64,000 bases of DNA, from positions 8,494,001 to 8,558,000 of the forward strand of contig NZ_JAUSZI010000002.1 of NCBI RefSeq assembly GCF_030817415.1, written 5' to 3'. Below, piece after piece: positions 1 through 9,286 of this stretch. The position numbers and the translations under genes were made by a program. This DNA is from Streptomyces umbrinus (GTDB lineage Bacteria; Actinomycetota; Actinomycetes; Streptomycetales; Streptomycetaceae). How positions within the stretch are numbered: the stretch's first letter is position 1; each line of letters opens with the position of its first letter. The notes beneath the pieces were generated by a model that saw only the letters and a list, made by a program, of their open reading frames with translations, was not told the origin of the DNA and made no database searches.

Positions 1-1005
1 GCTGTAGACGAGTGCGTCGAACGTCTTGTGCTTGATCCGCAGGCCGATCGACGGGCCCGACGGGGTGTCCAGCGCGCGGCTGTACGCGATCGCCGTGTCC
101 GCCGCCTTGTCGAAGATCTTGCCCTTGCCGTCCGCCTGCGCCTTGGCCCGCGCCGAGTTGTAGACCTTCTCGAAGACGCGCGGTACACCGAGGATCAACG
201 TCGGCCGGAACGAGGCCAGTTCGTCGGTGAGGTTCTTGATGTCCGGGACCATGCCCAGCTTGATCGGCGCCATCATCGGCGCGACCTGCACGAGCCGCCC
301 GAAGACGTGCGCGAGCGGCAGGAAGAGCAGCACCGAACACTCACCCGTACGGAACAGGGGACGCAGCCGCTCCACGATGTTGCCGCACTCGGCGAAGAAG
401 CTGCGGTGGGTCAGCACACAGCCCTTGGGGCGCCCGGTGGTACCGCTCGTGTAGACGATGGTCGCCGGGTCGTCGGCCTTGGCGAGCGAGCTGCGCTCCT
501 CGACGGCGGCGTCCGTGACGTCCTTGCCGGCCCGGCCGAGCTCCTCGACACCGCCGCCCTCGATCTGCCAGACGTGCTTGAGGTGGGGCAGCCCGTGCCG
601 CACCGACTCCACGGCGGCCGCGTGCGCGTCCAGCTCCACGACGACGGCGGTCGCGCCCGAGTCGCCGAGGATCCACTGCACCTGCTCCGCCGAACTGGTC
701 TCGTACACCGGCACGGTGACCGCGCCCGCGCTCCAGATCGCGAAGTCGAGGAGCGTCCACTCGTAGCGCGTACGCGACATGAGGCCGACCCGGTCGCCGG
801 GCGCCACGCCCGAGGCGATCAGGCCCTTGGCGGCGGCCTGTACCTCGGCGAGGAAGGTCGTGGCCGAGACGTCCGTCCAAGTGCCGCCGACCTTACGGGC
901 GATGACCGCCACGTCCGGATGCTGCGCGGCGTTTCTGCGGACGATGTCGGTCAGATTGCCGTCCGCAGGGACCTCGTACAAAGCCGGAAGGCTGAACTCG
1001 CGCAA
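1..1005 (-). CDS. Long-chain fatty-acid-CoA ligase, N-terminal part (cut by window edge)
   Basis: The first 335 residues of an AMP-dependent synthetase; the C-terminal adenylation subdomain lies outside the window. This family activates fatty acids to acyl-AMP and then acyl-CoA in the cytoplasm. The AMP-binding P-loop-like motif YTSGTTGRPKG is visible at about residues 184-194. The start is TTG at 1005-1003 (protein begins MREFSLPALYEV), with GAGGAG about 8 nt upstream on the minus strand; no better ATG is in frame. The gene is divergent from the metallophosphoesterase. The FadD15-like class is inferred from the overall sequence, and the exact substrate is not readable. Confidence 0.9.
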   Translation of the reverse strand, partial: MREFSLPALYEVPADGNLTDIVRRNAAQHPDVAVIARKVGGTWTDVSATTFLAEVQAAAKGLIASGVAPGDRVGLMSRTRYEWTLLDFAIWSAGAVTVPVYETSSAEQVQWILGDSGATAVVVELDAHAAAVESVRHGLPHLKHVWQIEGGGVEELGRAGKDVTDAAVEERSSLAKADDPATIVYTSGTTGRPKGCVLTHRSFFAECGNIVERLRPLFRTGECSVLLFLPLAHVFGRLVQVAPMMAPIKLGMVPDIKNLTDELASFRPTLILGVPRVFEKVYNSARAKAQADGKGKIFDKAADTAIAYSRALDTPSGPSIGLRIKHKTFDALVYS

Positions 1006-1316
1006 GACTGCTGCTCCTCATAGGGCGCCGACGCCACGACTTCGTGTGATGCGACGGAGCGGTCCAAGGCTCGGGCGTGTGCTCTGGGACCCAAGGTGGT
1101 TGAAACCCTGAGCACGACTGGACTGCCCGGACGTTACCCGCCGGTACTGCCTCTACGACAGGGGGGTCGGGTGAGATGTTCCCCGCGTCACACGCGTTGG
1201 TGTTCCTCTTGAGTGTTCCTCCGCGCACAGTAGTCCACCACGTTACTGACTGGGAGGTAACCGCAGGTCCGCCCGCGTCTACACACGTTTGCTCCACAGG
1301 CTTACCCTTGATCGCC
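1006..1316. promoter_or_regulatory. Divergent intergenic region with TGTTCC direct repeats
   Basis: This 311-bp gap lies between two divergent genes and must hold both promoters. The direct repeat TGTTCCTC occurs at 1201-1208 and 1214-1221 (13-bp period), with a looser copy TGTTCCCC at 1177-1184. GTTAC...GTAAC around 1242-1260 forms a weak inverted repeat. I cannot assign -10/-35 boxes with confidence and see no coding sequence. Confidence 0.4.
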
Positions 1317-2141
1317 ATGGCAGGCACACAAGGCGGCAACGCCGACGACATCGGCGGCCCGGGCGGCGAGGCCCGAAAGACGCGCGTCCACGTGGTGAGC
1401 GACGTACACGGCAACGTCCGTGACCTGGTCAGGGCCGGTGAAGGCGCGGACGCCCTGATCTGTCTGGGCGACCTCGTGCTCTTCATCGACTACGCCGACC
1501 ACTCCCGCGGCATCTTCCCGGATCTCTTCGGCACCGAGAACACGGACCGCATCGTCGAGCTCCGCACCGCCCGCCACTACGAGGAGGCCCGGGCCTTCGG
1601 CGCGCGGCTGTGGGCGGGCGTCGACCGCGGACCCGCCATCGAGAAGGCCGTACGGAAGCAGTACGCCGAACTGTTCGCGGCGTTCCCCACTCCGACGTAC
1701 GCCACCTACGGCAACGTCGACGTGCCGCCCCTGTGGTCGGAGTACGCCGGGCCCGGCACCACCGTGCTCGACGGCGAGCGGGTCGAGATCGGCGGCCGCG
1801 TCTTCGGCTTCGTCGGCGGAGGCCTGCGTACGCCCATGCGGACGCCGTACGAGATCAGCGACGAGGAGTACGCGGCGAAGATCGAGGCTGTCGGCGAGGT
1901 CGACGTGCTGTGCACGCACATCCCGCCGGAAGTGCCCGAGCTCGTCTACGACACGGTGGCGCGGCGCTTCGAGCGGGGGAGCCGGGCACTGCTCGACGCG
2001 ATCCGGCGCACCCGGCCGCGTTACTCGCTCTTCGGCCACGTCCATCAGCCGCTCGCCCGGCGGATGCGCGTCGGCGCCACGGAGTGCGTCAACGTGGGCC
2101 ACTTCGCCGGAACGGGGAAGCCGTGGGGGCTGGAGTGGTGA
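1317..2141 (+). CDS. Calcineurin-like metallophosphoesterase
   Basis: A 274-residue protein with the dimetal phosphoesterase signature in order: VSDVHGN near residue 25, GDLV near 45, GNVD near 135, CTHIPPE near 200 and FGHVHQP near 240. These supply the metal-binding Asp, His and Asn residues. The family hydrolyses phosphomono- or diesters; the substrate here is unknown. The start is taken as ATG 1317 because similarity begins just after it; a TTG nine bases upstream (1308) is in frame, and neither has a convincing Shine-Dalgarno sequence. Confidence 0.85.
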   Translation: MAGTQGGNADDIGGPGGEARKTRVHVVSDVHGNVRDLVRAGEGADALICLGDLVLFIDYADHSRGIFPDLFGTENTDRIVELRTARHYEEARAFGARLWAGVDRGPAIEKAVRKQYAELFAAFPTPTYATYGNVDVPPLWSEYAGPGTTVLDGERVEIGGRVFGFVGGGLRTPMRTPYEISDEEYAAKIEAVGEVDVLCTHIPPEVPELVYDTVARRFERGSRALLDAIRRTRPRYSLFGHVHQPLARRMRVGATECVNVGHFAGTGKPWGLEW

Positions 2142-2279
2142 GGGCTACCGGCGGTCGCAGGGCCGGGGGCGGCCGGGAGTCCGGCGCGCGGTAGCCTTCA
2201 CGCTGCATACACAGGTAGGAAGCGTTCGTACCCCGACGAACACCCCTATGTCCGGACCGCATCTGGAGGAGCCACGGCG

Positions 2280-2723
2280 ATGGCGGAACACACCAGCTCG
2301 AGCATCACGATCGAGGCGGCACCGGCCGATGTCATGGCGGTGATCGCCGACTTCGCCCGCTATCCGGACTGGACCGGCGAGGTGAAGGAGGCGGAGGTGC
2401 TCGCCACGGACGAGAAGGGCCGCGCGGAGCAGGTGCGCCTCGTCATGGACGCCGGCGCGATCAAGGACGACCAGACCCTCGGCTACACCTGGACCGGCGA
2501 CCACGAGGTCTCCTGGACCCTGGTCAAGTCCCAGATGCTCCGCTCCCTCGACGGCTCGTACATCCTCAAGCCCGCGGGCACCGGCGCCACCCAGGTCACC
2601 TACCAGCTCACCGTCGACGTCAAGATCCCCATGCTCGGCATGATCAAGCGCAAGGCGGAAAAGGTCATCATCGACCGTGCCTTGGCGGGCTTGAAGAAGA
2701 GGGTGGAGTCGGGCGAGAAGTAG
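2280..2723 (+). CDS. SRPBCC (START/polyketide-cyclase-like) protein
   Basis: A 147-residue single-domain protein of the helix-grip SRPBCC fold, which binds hydrophobic ligands in a cavity. Typical features are the early segment APADVMAVIADFARYPDWTGEV and a C-terminal amphipathic helix (residues ~120-145) expected to close the pocket. The start ATG 2280 follows GGAGGAG. It precedes an ArsA-like ATPase in the same orientation, separated by a repeat element, so co-transcription is uncertain. The ligand is unknown. Confidence 0.8.
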   Translation: MAEHTSSSITIEAAPADVMAVIADFARYPDWTGEVKEAEVLATDEKGRAEQVRLVMDAGAIKDDQTLGYTWTGDHEVSWTLVKSQMLRSLDGSYILKPAGTGATQVTYQLTVDVKIPMLGMIKRKAEKVIIDRALAGLKKRVESGEK

Positions 2724-2749
2724 GCGGCACGGGTGAGTGGCGGCCGAAT

Positions 2750-2853
2750 CTTCAGCCCGTCCGGCGTTTGAGGACGAGCGCGTCAGCGCGATACGGGGGT
2801 CTGGGGGCGGAGCCCCCAGGGGATGGGAACGGGTAGGGGCGGCGGGGGCGAAA
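2750..2853 (+). repeat. Streptomyces intergenic repeat, full-length copy
   Basis: This stretch runs from TTCAGCCCGTCCGGCGTTTG through an inverted core (GGGGGCGGAGCCCCC) to GGGTAGGGGCGGCGGGGGCG. The same sequence recurs inverted at 12482-12580 and direct at 12866-12955 in this window. It is the kind of dispersed intergenic element common in Streptomyces genomes. It fills the gap between the SRPBCC gene and the ATPase gene and may form a stem-loop. Confidence 0.75.
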
Positions 2854-2900
2854 CCCTCTCTGCTCAGCCCGCCGGCCAGGCACCGGTACCGTTGACCTAC

Positions 2901-4082
2901 ATGCGCACCATCCTGATCACCGGCCCCGGCGGCTCCGGCCGCACCACCGTCGCCGCGGCCACCGCCCTGGAGGCCTCCCGCCAGGGAACCCGCACCCTGG
3001 TGCTCACAGCCGACCGCACCGACACCCTCGGCGCCATCCTCGGCACCCCCACCGGCCCCACCCCCGCCGAGGCCGCCCCTCACCTCACCACCTGGCGACC
3101 GGACGCCACCGAGGCCTTCCGCACGGACCTCCTCGCGTTCCAGGACCGCGCCGCCACCGCCCTCGGCCTACTGGGCGCCGCCCGTCTGGACGGCGAGGAA
3201 CTCACGCCCCTGCCCGGCGCCGAGGAACTCGCCCTGCTCCGCGCCCTGCGCGACGCGGCCACGGCGGACACGTACGACCTCCTGGTCGTCGACCTGCCGC
3301 CCACCCCCCAGGCACTCGCCCTCCTCGCCCTGCCCGAACAGCTGCGCCGCTACCTCCGCCGCCTGCTCCCCGCGGAGCGCCAGGCCGCCCGCGCGCTGCG
3401 CCCCGTACTCGGCCGTCTCGCCGGCGTCCCGATGCCCTCGGAGTGGCTGTACGAGACGGCAGCCCGCTGGGACGTCGAGCTGGCCGCCGTCCAACTGGCC
3501 GTCGAGGACGCGGCCACGACCGTACGGCTGGTCGCCGAGCCGGGCCCGGCCGGCACCGACGCCGTACGCACCGCCGCCACCGGCCTCGCCCTGCGCGGCC
3601 TGCGCACCGACGCCCTGGTCGCGAACCGCGTCCTGCCCGACGCGTCCCCCGACACCTGGCTCGCCGCCCTCGCCGTACAGCAGCGCAAGGCACTCGACGA
3701 GTGGCGTGACGAGTGGGGGCGGACGTTCGACGTACGCGAGATCCCCCACCTCGGCCGGGACCCGCGCGGCGCCGAGGACCTCGCCGCGCTGCCCGTGCCC
3801 GCGCCGGGGGAGGCCCCGGGACCGGTCGAGTGGCCCGTCGCCGACCGGCTCGCCGACGACGGCGTGCTCGTCTGGCACATCCCGCTCCCCGGCGCGATAC
3901 GGGAGGAGCTCGACCTCGTACGCCGTGGCGACGAACTCGTAGTCACGGCAGGGCAGTTCCGCCGGATCGTCCCGCTTCCGTCCGCCCTGCGACGCTGCAC
4001 GGTGGACGGTGCCTCCCTGCGCGACGGCGAACTGGCCGTCCGCTTCGCACCGGACCCGGACCTGTGGCCCCGCGGAAGGTGA
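2901..4082 (+). CDS. ArsA/GET3-like anion-transporting ATPase family protein
   Basis: A 393-residue P-loop ATPase. A deviant Walker A (GPGGSGRTTVA) lies at about residues 9-19 and the hydrophobic beta strand with Asp (LLVVDLPPTP) at about residue 125, as in the ArsA/GET3/MinD group. The C-terminus has the short beta-rich extension often seen in actinobacterial ArsA-like proteins. The start ATG 2901 is chosen because the family similarity begins at its first residues; the reading frame is open further upstream into the repeat. No arsenic genes are nearby, so an arsenite role is not implied. Confidence 0.75.
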   Translation: MRTILITGPGGSGRTTVAAATALEASRQGTRTLVLTADRTDTLGAILGTPTGPTPAEAAPHLTTWRPDATEAFRTDLLAFQDRAATALGLLGAARLDGEELTPLPGAEELALLRALRDAATADTYDLLVVDLPPTPQALALLALPEQLRRYLRRLLPAERQAARALRPVLGRLAGVPMPSEWLYETAARWDVELAAVQLAVEDAATTVRLVAEPGPAGTDAVRTAATGLALRGLRTDALVANRVLPDASPDTWLAALAVQQRKALDEWRDEWGRTFDVREIPHLGRDPRGAEDLAALPVPAPGEAPGPVEWPVADRLADDGVLVWHIPLPGAIREELDLVRRGDELVVTAGQFRRIVPLPSALRRCTVDGASLRDGELAVRFAPDPDLWPRGR

Positions 4083-4175
4083 CCGAGTCCCGTTTCTGTG
4101 GCGGCGCACACGATGAACGGCGTACCCCCGTTCGGGTAACGTCGAGAGATACAGATCCCACGCTTGGAGTCCGCC

Positions 4176-4655
4176 ATGAGCGATGAGCGCCCCACGTCCG
4201 ACGCCGACGCCGCCAAGGACGCGCTCGACGAGGTGCGCGCGACCGACGCCGATGCCTGGGCGAAGGCGTGCGCCGAGGACCTCGCCGCGGAGAAGGCCCG
4301 CCGCCGCACCCAGTACGGCCAGCCGCCCGGCTCGGCCGCCGAGGAACTGCGCAAGCTCGTCGACGCCGTCGCCGACAAGCTCTCCGGGCTGCAGTCGCCG
4401 CTGCTCGGCGCGGTCGCGGGCGGCGCCGCGCAGCAGATGGTCAACCAGGTGGTGCAGCAGGCCAAGGCCGCCGTCGAGCCCGTCATCGAGCGCAACCCCG
4501 ATGTCTTCGACCACCTCGCCACCGCCGGCTCCGAACTGCTCGCCGCCTACCGCTCCGCCGTCGAGGCGCAGGAGCGGCGCTGGACCACCCGTGACACCGC
4601 CCAGGGCCCCCGTGACGAGGGCACCGGTCCCGGTGAACACATCGACCTCGACTGA
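4176..4655 (+). CDS. SCO2127-type protein upstream of glucokinase
   Basis: A 159-residue, Ala/Glu-rich, mostly helical protein with no enzymatic motif that I recognise. Gene order (immediately 5' of glkA) and length match the Streptomyces SCO2127 type, which has been reported to influence glucokinase-linked carbon catabolite repression; the direct mechanism is not established. The start ATG 4176 follows TTGGAG by 6 nt; an in-frame TTG at 4164 is less likely. It is separated from glkA by 53 bp and probably has its own promoter or a shared transcript. Confidence 0.75.
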   Translation: MSDERPTSDADAAKDALDEVRATDADAWAKACAEDLAAEKARRRTQYGQPPGSAAEELRKLVDAVADKLSGLQSPLLGAVAGGAAQQMVNQVVQQAKAAVEPVIERNPDVFDHLATAGSELLAAYRSAVEAQERRWTTRDTAQGPRDEGTGPGEHIDLD

Positions 4656-4708
4656 AGCCCCTCGGGTACGGTTGGCCGTAGCGGGGCTCGACCGAAACTG
4701 AGGGATTC

Positions 4709-5662
4709 ATGGGACTCACCATCGGCGTCGATATCGGCGGCACGAAGATCGCGGCCGGCGTGGTCGATGAGGAAGGCAACATCCTCTCGACCTTCAAGGT
4801 GCCGACTCCGACGACGCCGCAGGCCATCGTGGACGCGATCGCCGCGGCCGTAGAGGGTGCACGGGCGGGGCACGAGATCGTCGGCGTGGGCATCGGCGCC
4901 GCCGGATACGTGAACCGCCAGCGCTCGACGGTCTACTTCGCGCCGAACATCGACTGGCGGCAGGAGCCCCTGAAGGACGAGGTGGAGGCCCGCGTGGGCC
5001 TGCCGGTCGTCGTCGAGAACGACGCGAACGCGGCGGCGTGGGGCGAGTACAAGTTCGGCGCGGGCAAAGGCCACCGCAACGTCATCTGCATCACGCTGGG
5101 CACCGGCCTCGGCGGCGGCATCATCATCGGCAACAAGCTGCGCCGCGGGCACTTCGGTGTGGCCGCCGAGTTCGGCCACATCCGGATGGTTCCCGACGGC
5201 CTGCTGTGCGGCTGCGGCTCCCAGGGCTGCTGGGAGCAGTACGCGTCCGGGCGCGCCCTCGTCAGGTACGCGAAGCAGCGGGCCAACGCGACCCCCGAGA
5301 ACGCGGAGATCCTGCTGTCGCTCGGCGACGGCTCCCCCGACGGCATCGAGGGCAAGCACATCTCGATGGCCGCCCGCCAGGGTGACGCGGTGGCCGTCGA
5401 CTCGTACCGCGAGCTGGCCCGCTGGGCCGGTGCCGGTCTGGCCGATCTGGCCTCGCTCTTCGACCCCTCCGCGTTCATCGTCGGCGGCGGGCTCTCGGAC
5501 GAGGGCGAGCTCGTTCTCGACCCCATTCGCAAGTCGTACAAGCGCTGGCTCGTGGGCGGCAACTGGCGTCCCGTCGCCGACGTCATCGCCGCCCGACTGG
5601 GCAACGAGGCGGGGCTGGTGGGTGCGGCGGATCTGGCTCGGGAGCCCGATCCGATCATGTAG
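4709..5662 (+). CDS. glkA: ROK-family glucokinase
   Basis: A 317-residue cytoplasmic kinase that phosphorylates glucose to glucose 6-phosphate with ATP. The ROK signatures are clear: the phosphate-binding DIGGTK at residues ~8-13, the catalytic region ENDANAAAWGE near 100, and the zinc-binding cluster CGCGSQGCWEQ near 168-178. In Streptomyces this enzyme is central to glucose repression. The start ATG 4709 follows GAGGGA. A strong hairpin terminator lies just after the stop codon. Confidence 0.95.
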   Translation: MGLTIGVDIGGTKIAAGVVDEEGNILSTFKVPTPTTPQAIVDAIAAAVEGARAGHEIVGVGIGAAGYVNRQRSTVYFAPNIDWRQEPLKDEVEARVGLPVVVENDANAAAWGEYKFGAGKGHRNVICITLGTGLGGGIIIGNKLRRGHFGVAAEFGHIRMVPDGLLCGCGSQGCWEQYASGRALVRYAKQRANATPENAEILLSLGDGSPDGIEGKHISMAARQGDAVAVDSYRELARWAGAGLADLASLFDPSAFIVGGGLSDEGELVLDPIRKSYKRWLVGGNWRPVADVIAARLGNEAGLVGAADLAREPDPIM

Positions 5663-5672
5663 TCGCGCTTCG

Positions 5673-5716
5673 ACCGCCCGCCGTTTCCCTCCGGGGGCGG
5701 CGGGCGGTTCTGCTTG
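5673..5716 (+). terminator. Hairpin terminator after glkA
   Basis: A perfect 11-bp inverted repeat, ACCGCCCGCCG (5673-5683) with CGGCGGGCGGT (5698-5708), has a 14-nt loop and is followed by TCTGCTTG. It begins 11 nt after the glkA stop. Confidence 0.75.
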
Positions 5717-5822
5717 AGGGGCTGAGAGGTTGGGGGGTGAGGGTCGTGGGGATCTGCGGGCCGGTGGGGGCTGGCGGTGAATCTGGCGACCCGGAACCGG
5801 CGGGGCATATATCTTGATCGAC

Positions 5823-6596
5823 ATGCCGACCAGCCCTGCCGCCAGTCCGCTACCAGCGCCCCATACGGAATCCGACGGCTCGGCCGTCATCCGGGTCCTC
5901 AGCTACAACATCCGCTCCATGCGAGACGACACCACCGCACTCGCCCGAGTGATCACCGCCTGCGAACCGGACCTCGTCCTGCTCCAGGAAGCCCCCCGCT
6001 TCTTCAGGTGGCGCAAGAAACTGGCCCGTCTGGCAGCCGCGTCCGGCCAGGTGATCCTGTCCGGTGGTGGCACGGCATCGGGCCCCGCCCTCCTCTGCTC
6101 CCTGCGGGCGACGGTCGAGCACACCGAGGACGTACTGCTCCCGCTCACACCAGGACTGCACAGACGCGGCTTCGCCACCGCGGTCGTCCGCTTCGGCGGC
6201 GCCCGTCTCGGCGTACTGAGCTGCCACCTCTCCCTCCAGAAGGACGAGCGCCACGAGCAGGGCGGCATGCTGCTCGACCGCCTCGCCGCCCTGGGCACCC
6301 CGCACGCCGTCGCGGGCGGCGACCTCAATGAACGGCCGAACGGCCGCACCTTCAAACGCCTCGCCGCAGAGCTCCAGGACGGCTGGGCGGTGGCTCCCTG
6401 GGGCGCGGAGAACACCTCGACGCCCACAGACCCCCACCAGCGCATCGACGCGCTCTTCGCCACGGAGGGCGTGGAGGTCCTGGGCTGCGGGGTGCCGCTC
6501 GGCCACCCCGGAGTGACGGAGGCCGATCTGAGGGCGGCCACGGACCACCTGCCGGTCCTGGCGGCCCTCAGGGTGCCCGCCTCCCCCCGGCCATAG
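5823..6596 (+). CDS. Endonuclease/exonuclease/phosphatase-fold protein
   Basis: A 257-residue protein of the EEP superfamily (metal-dependent phosphodiesterases). Motifs in order: LSYNIRSM near residue 28, LVLLQEAP near 54, GDLNERPNG near 165, and the C-terminal TDHLPVLA with catalytic Asp-His. Substrates of the family range from DNA to phospholipids; none can be assigned here. The start ATG 5823 lacks a Shine-Dalgarno sequence, and an AT-rich CATATATC lies directly upstream, so the mRNA may be leaderless; TTG 5814 is an alternative. Confidence 0.8.
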   Translation: MPTSPAASPLPAPHTESDGSAVIRVLSYNIRSMRDDTTALARVITACEPDLVLLQEAPRFFRWRKKLARLAAASGQVILSGGGTASGPALLCSLRATVEHTEDVLLPLTPGLHRRGFATAVVRFGGARLGVLSCHLSLQKDERHEQGGMLLDRLAALGTPHAVAGGDLNERPNGRTFKRLAAELQDGWAVAPWGAENTSTPTDPHQRIDALFATEGVEVLGCGVPLGHPGVTEADLRAATDHLPVLAALRVPASPRP

Positions 6597-6597
6597 G

Positions 6598-6634
6598 CGA
6601 GGGCCCGCCCGGCGTGCTGCCGGACGGGCCCTCG
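6598..6634. terminator. Bidirectional hairpin between convergent genes
   Basis: Arms at 6598-6613 and 6619-6634 form a 16-bp stem with one mismatch and a 5-nt loop. It sits between the EEP-fold gene and the convergent membrane-protein gene, so it probably stops transcription from both sides, although no T-tract is obvious. Confidence 0.65.
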
Positions 6635-6660
6635 TACATACCGATACGGGCCGGGACGGG

Positions 6661-7330
<670 letters not shown>

Positions 7331-7338
<8 letters not shown>

Positions 7339-8140
7339 CAGTGGCCGTCCCTTCCTGCTGACCCGCCTGGCCCGCGCCGGTCTCCTTGCCGGCGCCGGGT
7401 GCGAGCCGGGAGACGAAGGCGAAGCTCTCCTCGAAGATCCGGTCCGCGTCGTGGTCCAACGTCGCGACGTGGTAGCTCTGTTCCAGGAGTATCTCCGCGA
7501 CGTCGGTGGACGACACCCGGCTGAGGATGCGGGCCGAGTCGGCGGGCGGCACGACATGGTCCTGCGGGCTGTGCAGGAGCAGCATCGGCTGCGTCACCTG
7601 CGGCAGCTCGCCGTCGACCAGCCGGAAGAAGTTCCGCAACGAGTGCGCCGCGTGCAGGGGCACCTTGTCGTAGCCGATCTCGATGCCGCCCTCCTTCGCG
7701 ATGTCGCTGGTCAGACCCTTCGTCGTACGGACGAGATGACGGAATACCGGGAGGGCGTACGCGGAAAGACCGTGCACCTTGTTCGCCGGGTTGACGACCA
7801 CGATGCCGCTGATCTCGTCGCCGTGCTTGGCGGCGAGCCGCAGGGTGAGGGCGCCGCCCATGGAGAGGCCGAAGACGAAGACCCGGGAGCAGCGCTCGCG
7901 CAGGGCGCGCAGCTCGCGGTCCACCTCCGCGTACCAGTCCTGCCAGCCCGTGAGCTGCATGTCCTCCCAGCGCGTGCCGTGCCCGGGCAGCAGCGGCAGC
8001 GCGACGGTCAGACCGCGCTCGGCGAGATACTCCGCCCAGGGGCGCAGCGACTGCGGAGAACCGGTGAACCCGTGGCAGAGAAGGACCCCGACCTCTCCGC
8101 CCTCGTGGCGGAACGGCTCGGCTCCAGGAAGGACCGGCAC
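7331..8140 (-). CDS. Alpha/beta-hydrolase (carboxylesterase/monoglyceride-lipase type)
   Basis: A 269-residue serine hydrolase. The nucleophile elbow GLSMGGA is near residue 105, the oxyanion HGFTG near residue 24, and a C-terminal HVATLDHD region supplies the catalytic His. Enzymes of this type cleave carboxyl esters of medium chains or glycerides. The start is GTG 8140 (begins MPVLPGAEPFRH), chosen because AGGAGA lies 6 nt upstream; upstream in-frame ATGs at 8158, 8176 and 8188 lie in a repetitive pyrimidine-rich stretch with no Shine-Dalgarno sequence. It is followed in operon by the acidic membrane protein. Confidence 0.85.
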
Positions 8141-8151
8141 CTTCGGTCTCC

Positions 8152-8306
8152 TGTTCATTGAAGAGGGACGACTCATGGGACGACTCATGGAAGAAGGACG
8201 CTCTTGGACGACGAAGGAAGGGCGCTCTGCGAAGAAGGACGACTCATGAAGAGGGACGGCTGTTCATCGAGAACTGTTCATTCGGGAGAACGGATTCCTG
8301 TTCATT
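8152..8306. repeat. Cluster of short direct repeats in a divergent intergenic region
   Basis: GGACGACTCATG occurs three times (starting near 8167, 8179 and 8237), GAAGAAGGACG twice (8190 and 8230), and CTGTTCAT four times (8151, 8260, 8275 and 8298). This lies in the 305-bp gap between the divergent hydrolase and acyltransferase genes. It has no coding character and may be a repeat expansion or a set of operator half-sites. Confidence 0.6.
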
Positions 8307-8445
8307 CCGGGGCGACGCTACGACCACCCCGAAGCTTCGAGGCGTACTTCACCGTACGCGACCGCACTGACACCGACCAGGGCCGTCGGGCCCTTTGGCA
8401 GTGCTCCGGGTTAAGGTCTGACCGACAGACACAGGAGGCACTCGG

Positions 8446-9261
8446 TTGATCTACGGCGCAATGAAGTTTTCCATCGGAGGGCCCCTGAAGCTCGCTTTCA
8501 GGCCCTGGGTGGAAGGCCTCGAGAACATTCCCGCCGAGGGCCCGGCCATCCTGGCGAGCAATCACCTGTCGTTCTCGGACTCGTTCTTCCTGCCCGCGGT
8601 CCTGGACCGCAAGGTGACGTTCATCGCGAAGGCCGAGTACTTCACGACGCCCGGCGTCAAGGGCCGGATGACGGCCGCCTTCTTCAAGGGCGTCGGCCAG
8701 CTGCCGGTGGACCGCTCCGGAGGGCGCGGCGCGGGCGAGGCGGCGATCAAGAGCGGCGTGGACGTCATCGAGCGCGGCGAGCTGTTCGGCATCTACCCCG
8801 AGGGCACGCGGTCGCCCGACGGCCGCCTCTACCGGGGCAAGCCCGGCGGCCTCGCGCGCGTGGCGCTCGCCACCGGCGCTCCCGTCATCCCGGTCGCCAT
8901 GATCGACACCGAGAAGATCCAGCCGCCCGGCAAGGTGATGCCCAAGCTGATGCGCCCGGGCATCCGCATCGGCAGGCCGCTGGACTTCAGCCGGTACAAC
9001 GGCATGGAGCACGACCGGTTCGTCCTGCGAGCCGTGACCGACGAGGTCATGTACGAGATCATGAAGCTCTCCGGTCAGGAGTACGTCGACATCTACGCGA
9101 CGGCCGCCAAACGGCAGATCGCGGACGAGGCGAAGGCGCAGAAGCAGGCGCTCAAGGAAGCCCAGAAGGAAGCGGAACAGGCACTGAAGGAAGCCGCACA
9201 GGCGGAGAAGCAGGCCGAGAAGCAGACCGAGAAGGACGAGAAGGAACGGTCCGACTCCTAG
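8446..9261 (+). CDS. PlsC-like 1-acyl-glycerol-3-phosphate acyltransferase
   Basis: A 271-residue membrane-associated acyltransferase. The catalytic HX4D motif is NHLSFSD near residue 40, and the glycerol-phosphate-binding PEGTRSPDG is near 118. It is expected to acylate lysophosphatidate in phospholipid synthesis. The C-terminal ~45 residues are almost entirely Ala, Glu, Lys and Gln and should form a long charged helix or coiled coil, beyond the usual PlsC core. The start TTG 8446 is supported by CAGGAGG 8 nt upstream. Confidence 0.88.
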   Translation: MIYGAMKFSIGGPLKLAFRPWVEGLENIPAEGPAILASNHLSFSDSFFLPAVLDRKVTFIAKAEYFTTPGVKGRMTAAFFKGVGQLPVDRSGGRGAGEAAIKSGVDVIERGELFGIYPEGTRSPDGRLYRGKPGGLARVALATGAPVIPVAMIDTEKIQPPGKVMPKLMRPGIRIGRPLDFSRYNGMEHDRFVLRAVTDEVMYEIMKLSGQEYVDIYATAAKRQIADEAKAQKQALKEAQKEAEQALKEAAQAEKQAEKQTEKDEKERSDS

Positions 9262-9286
9262 ACGCGGCCGTCGGGGGGATGGGGTA

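Noticed and set aside
1177..1221. Three TGTTCC units considered as a CRISPR or phage-type array
   Set aside because: Units are only 6-8 bp, spacing is irregular and no cas genes are present; noted only as possible regulatory repeats.
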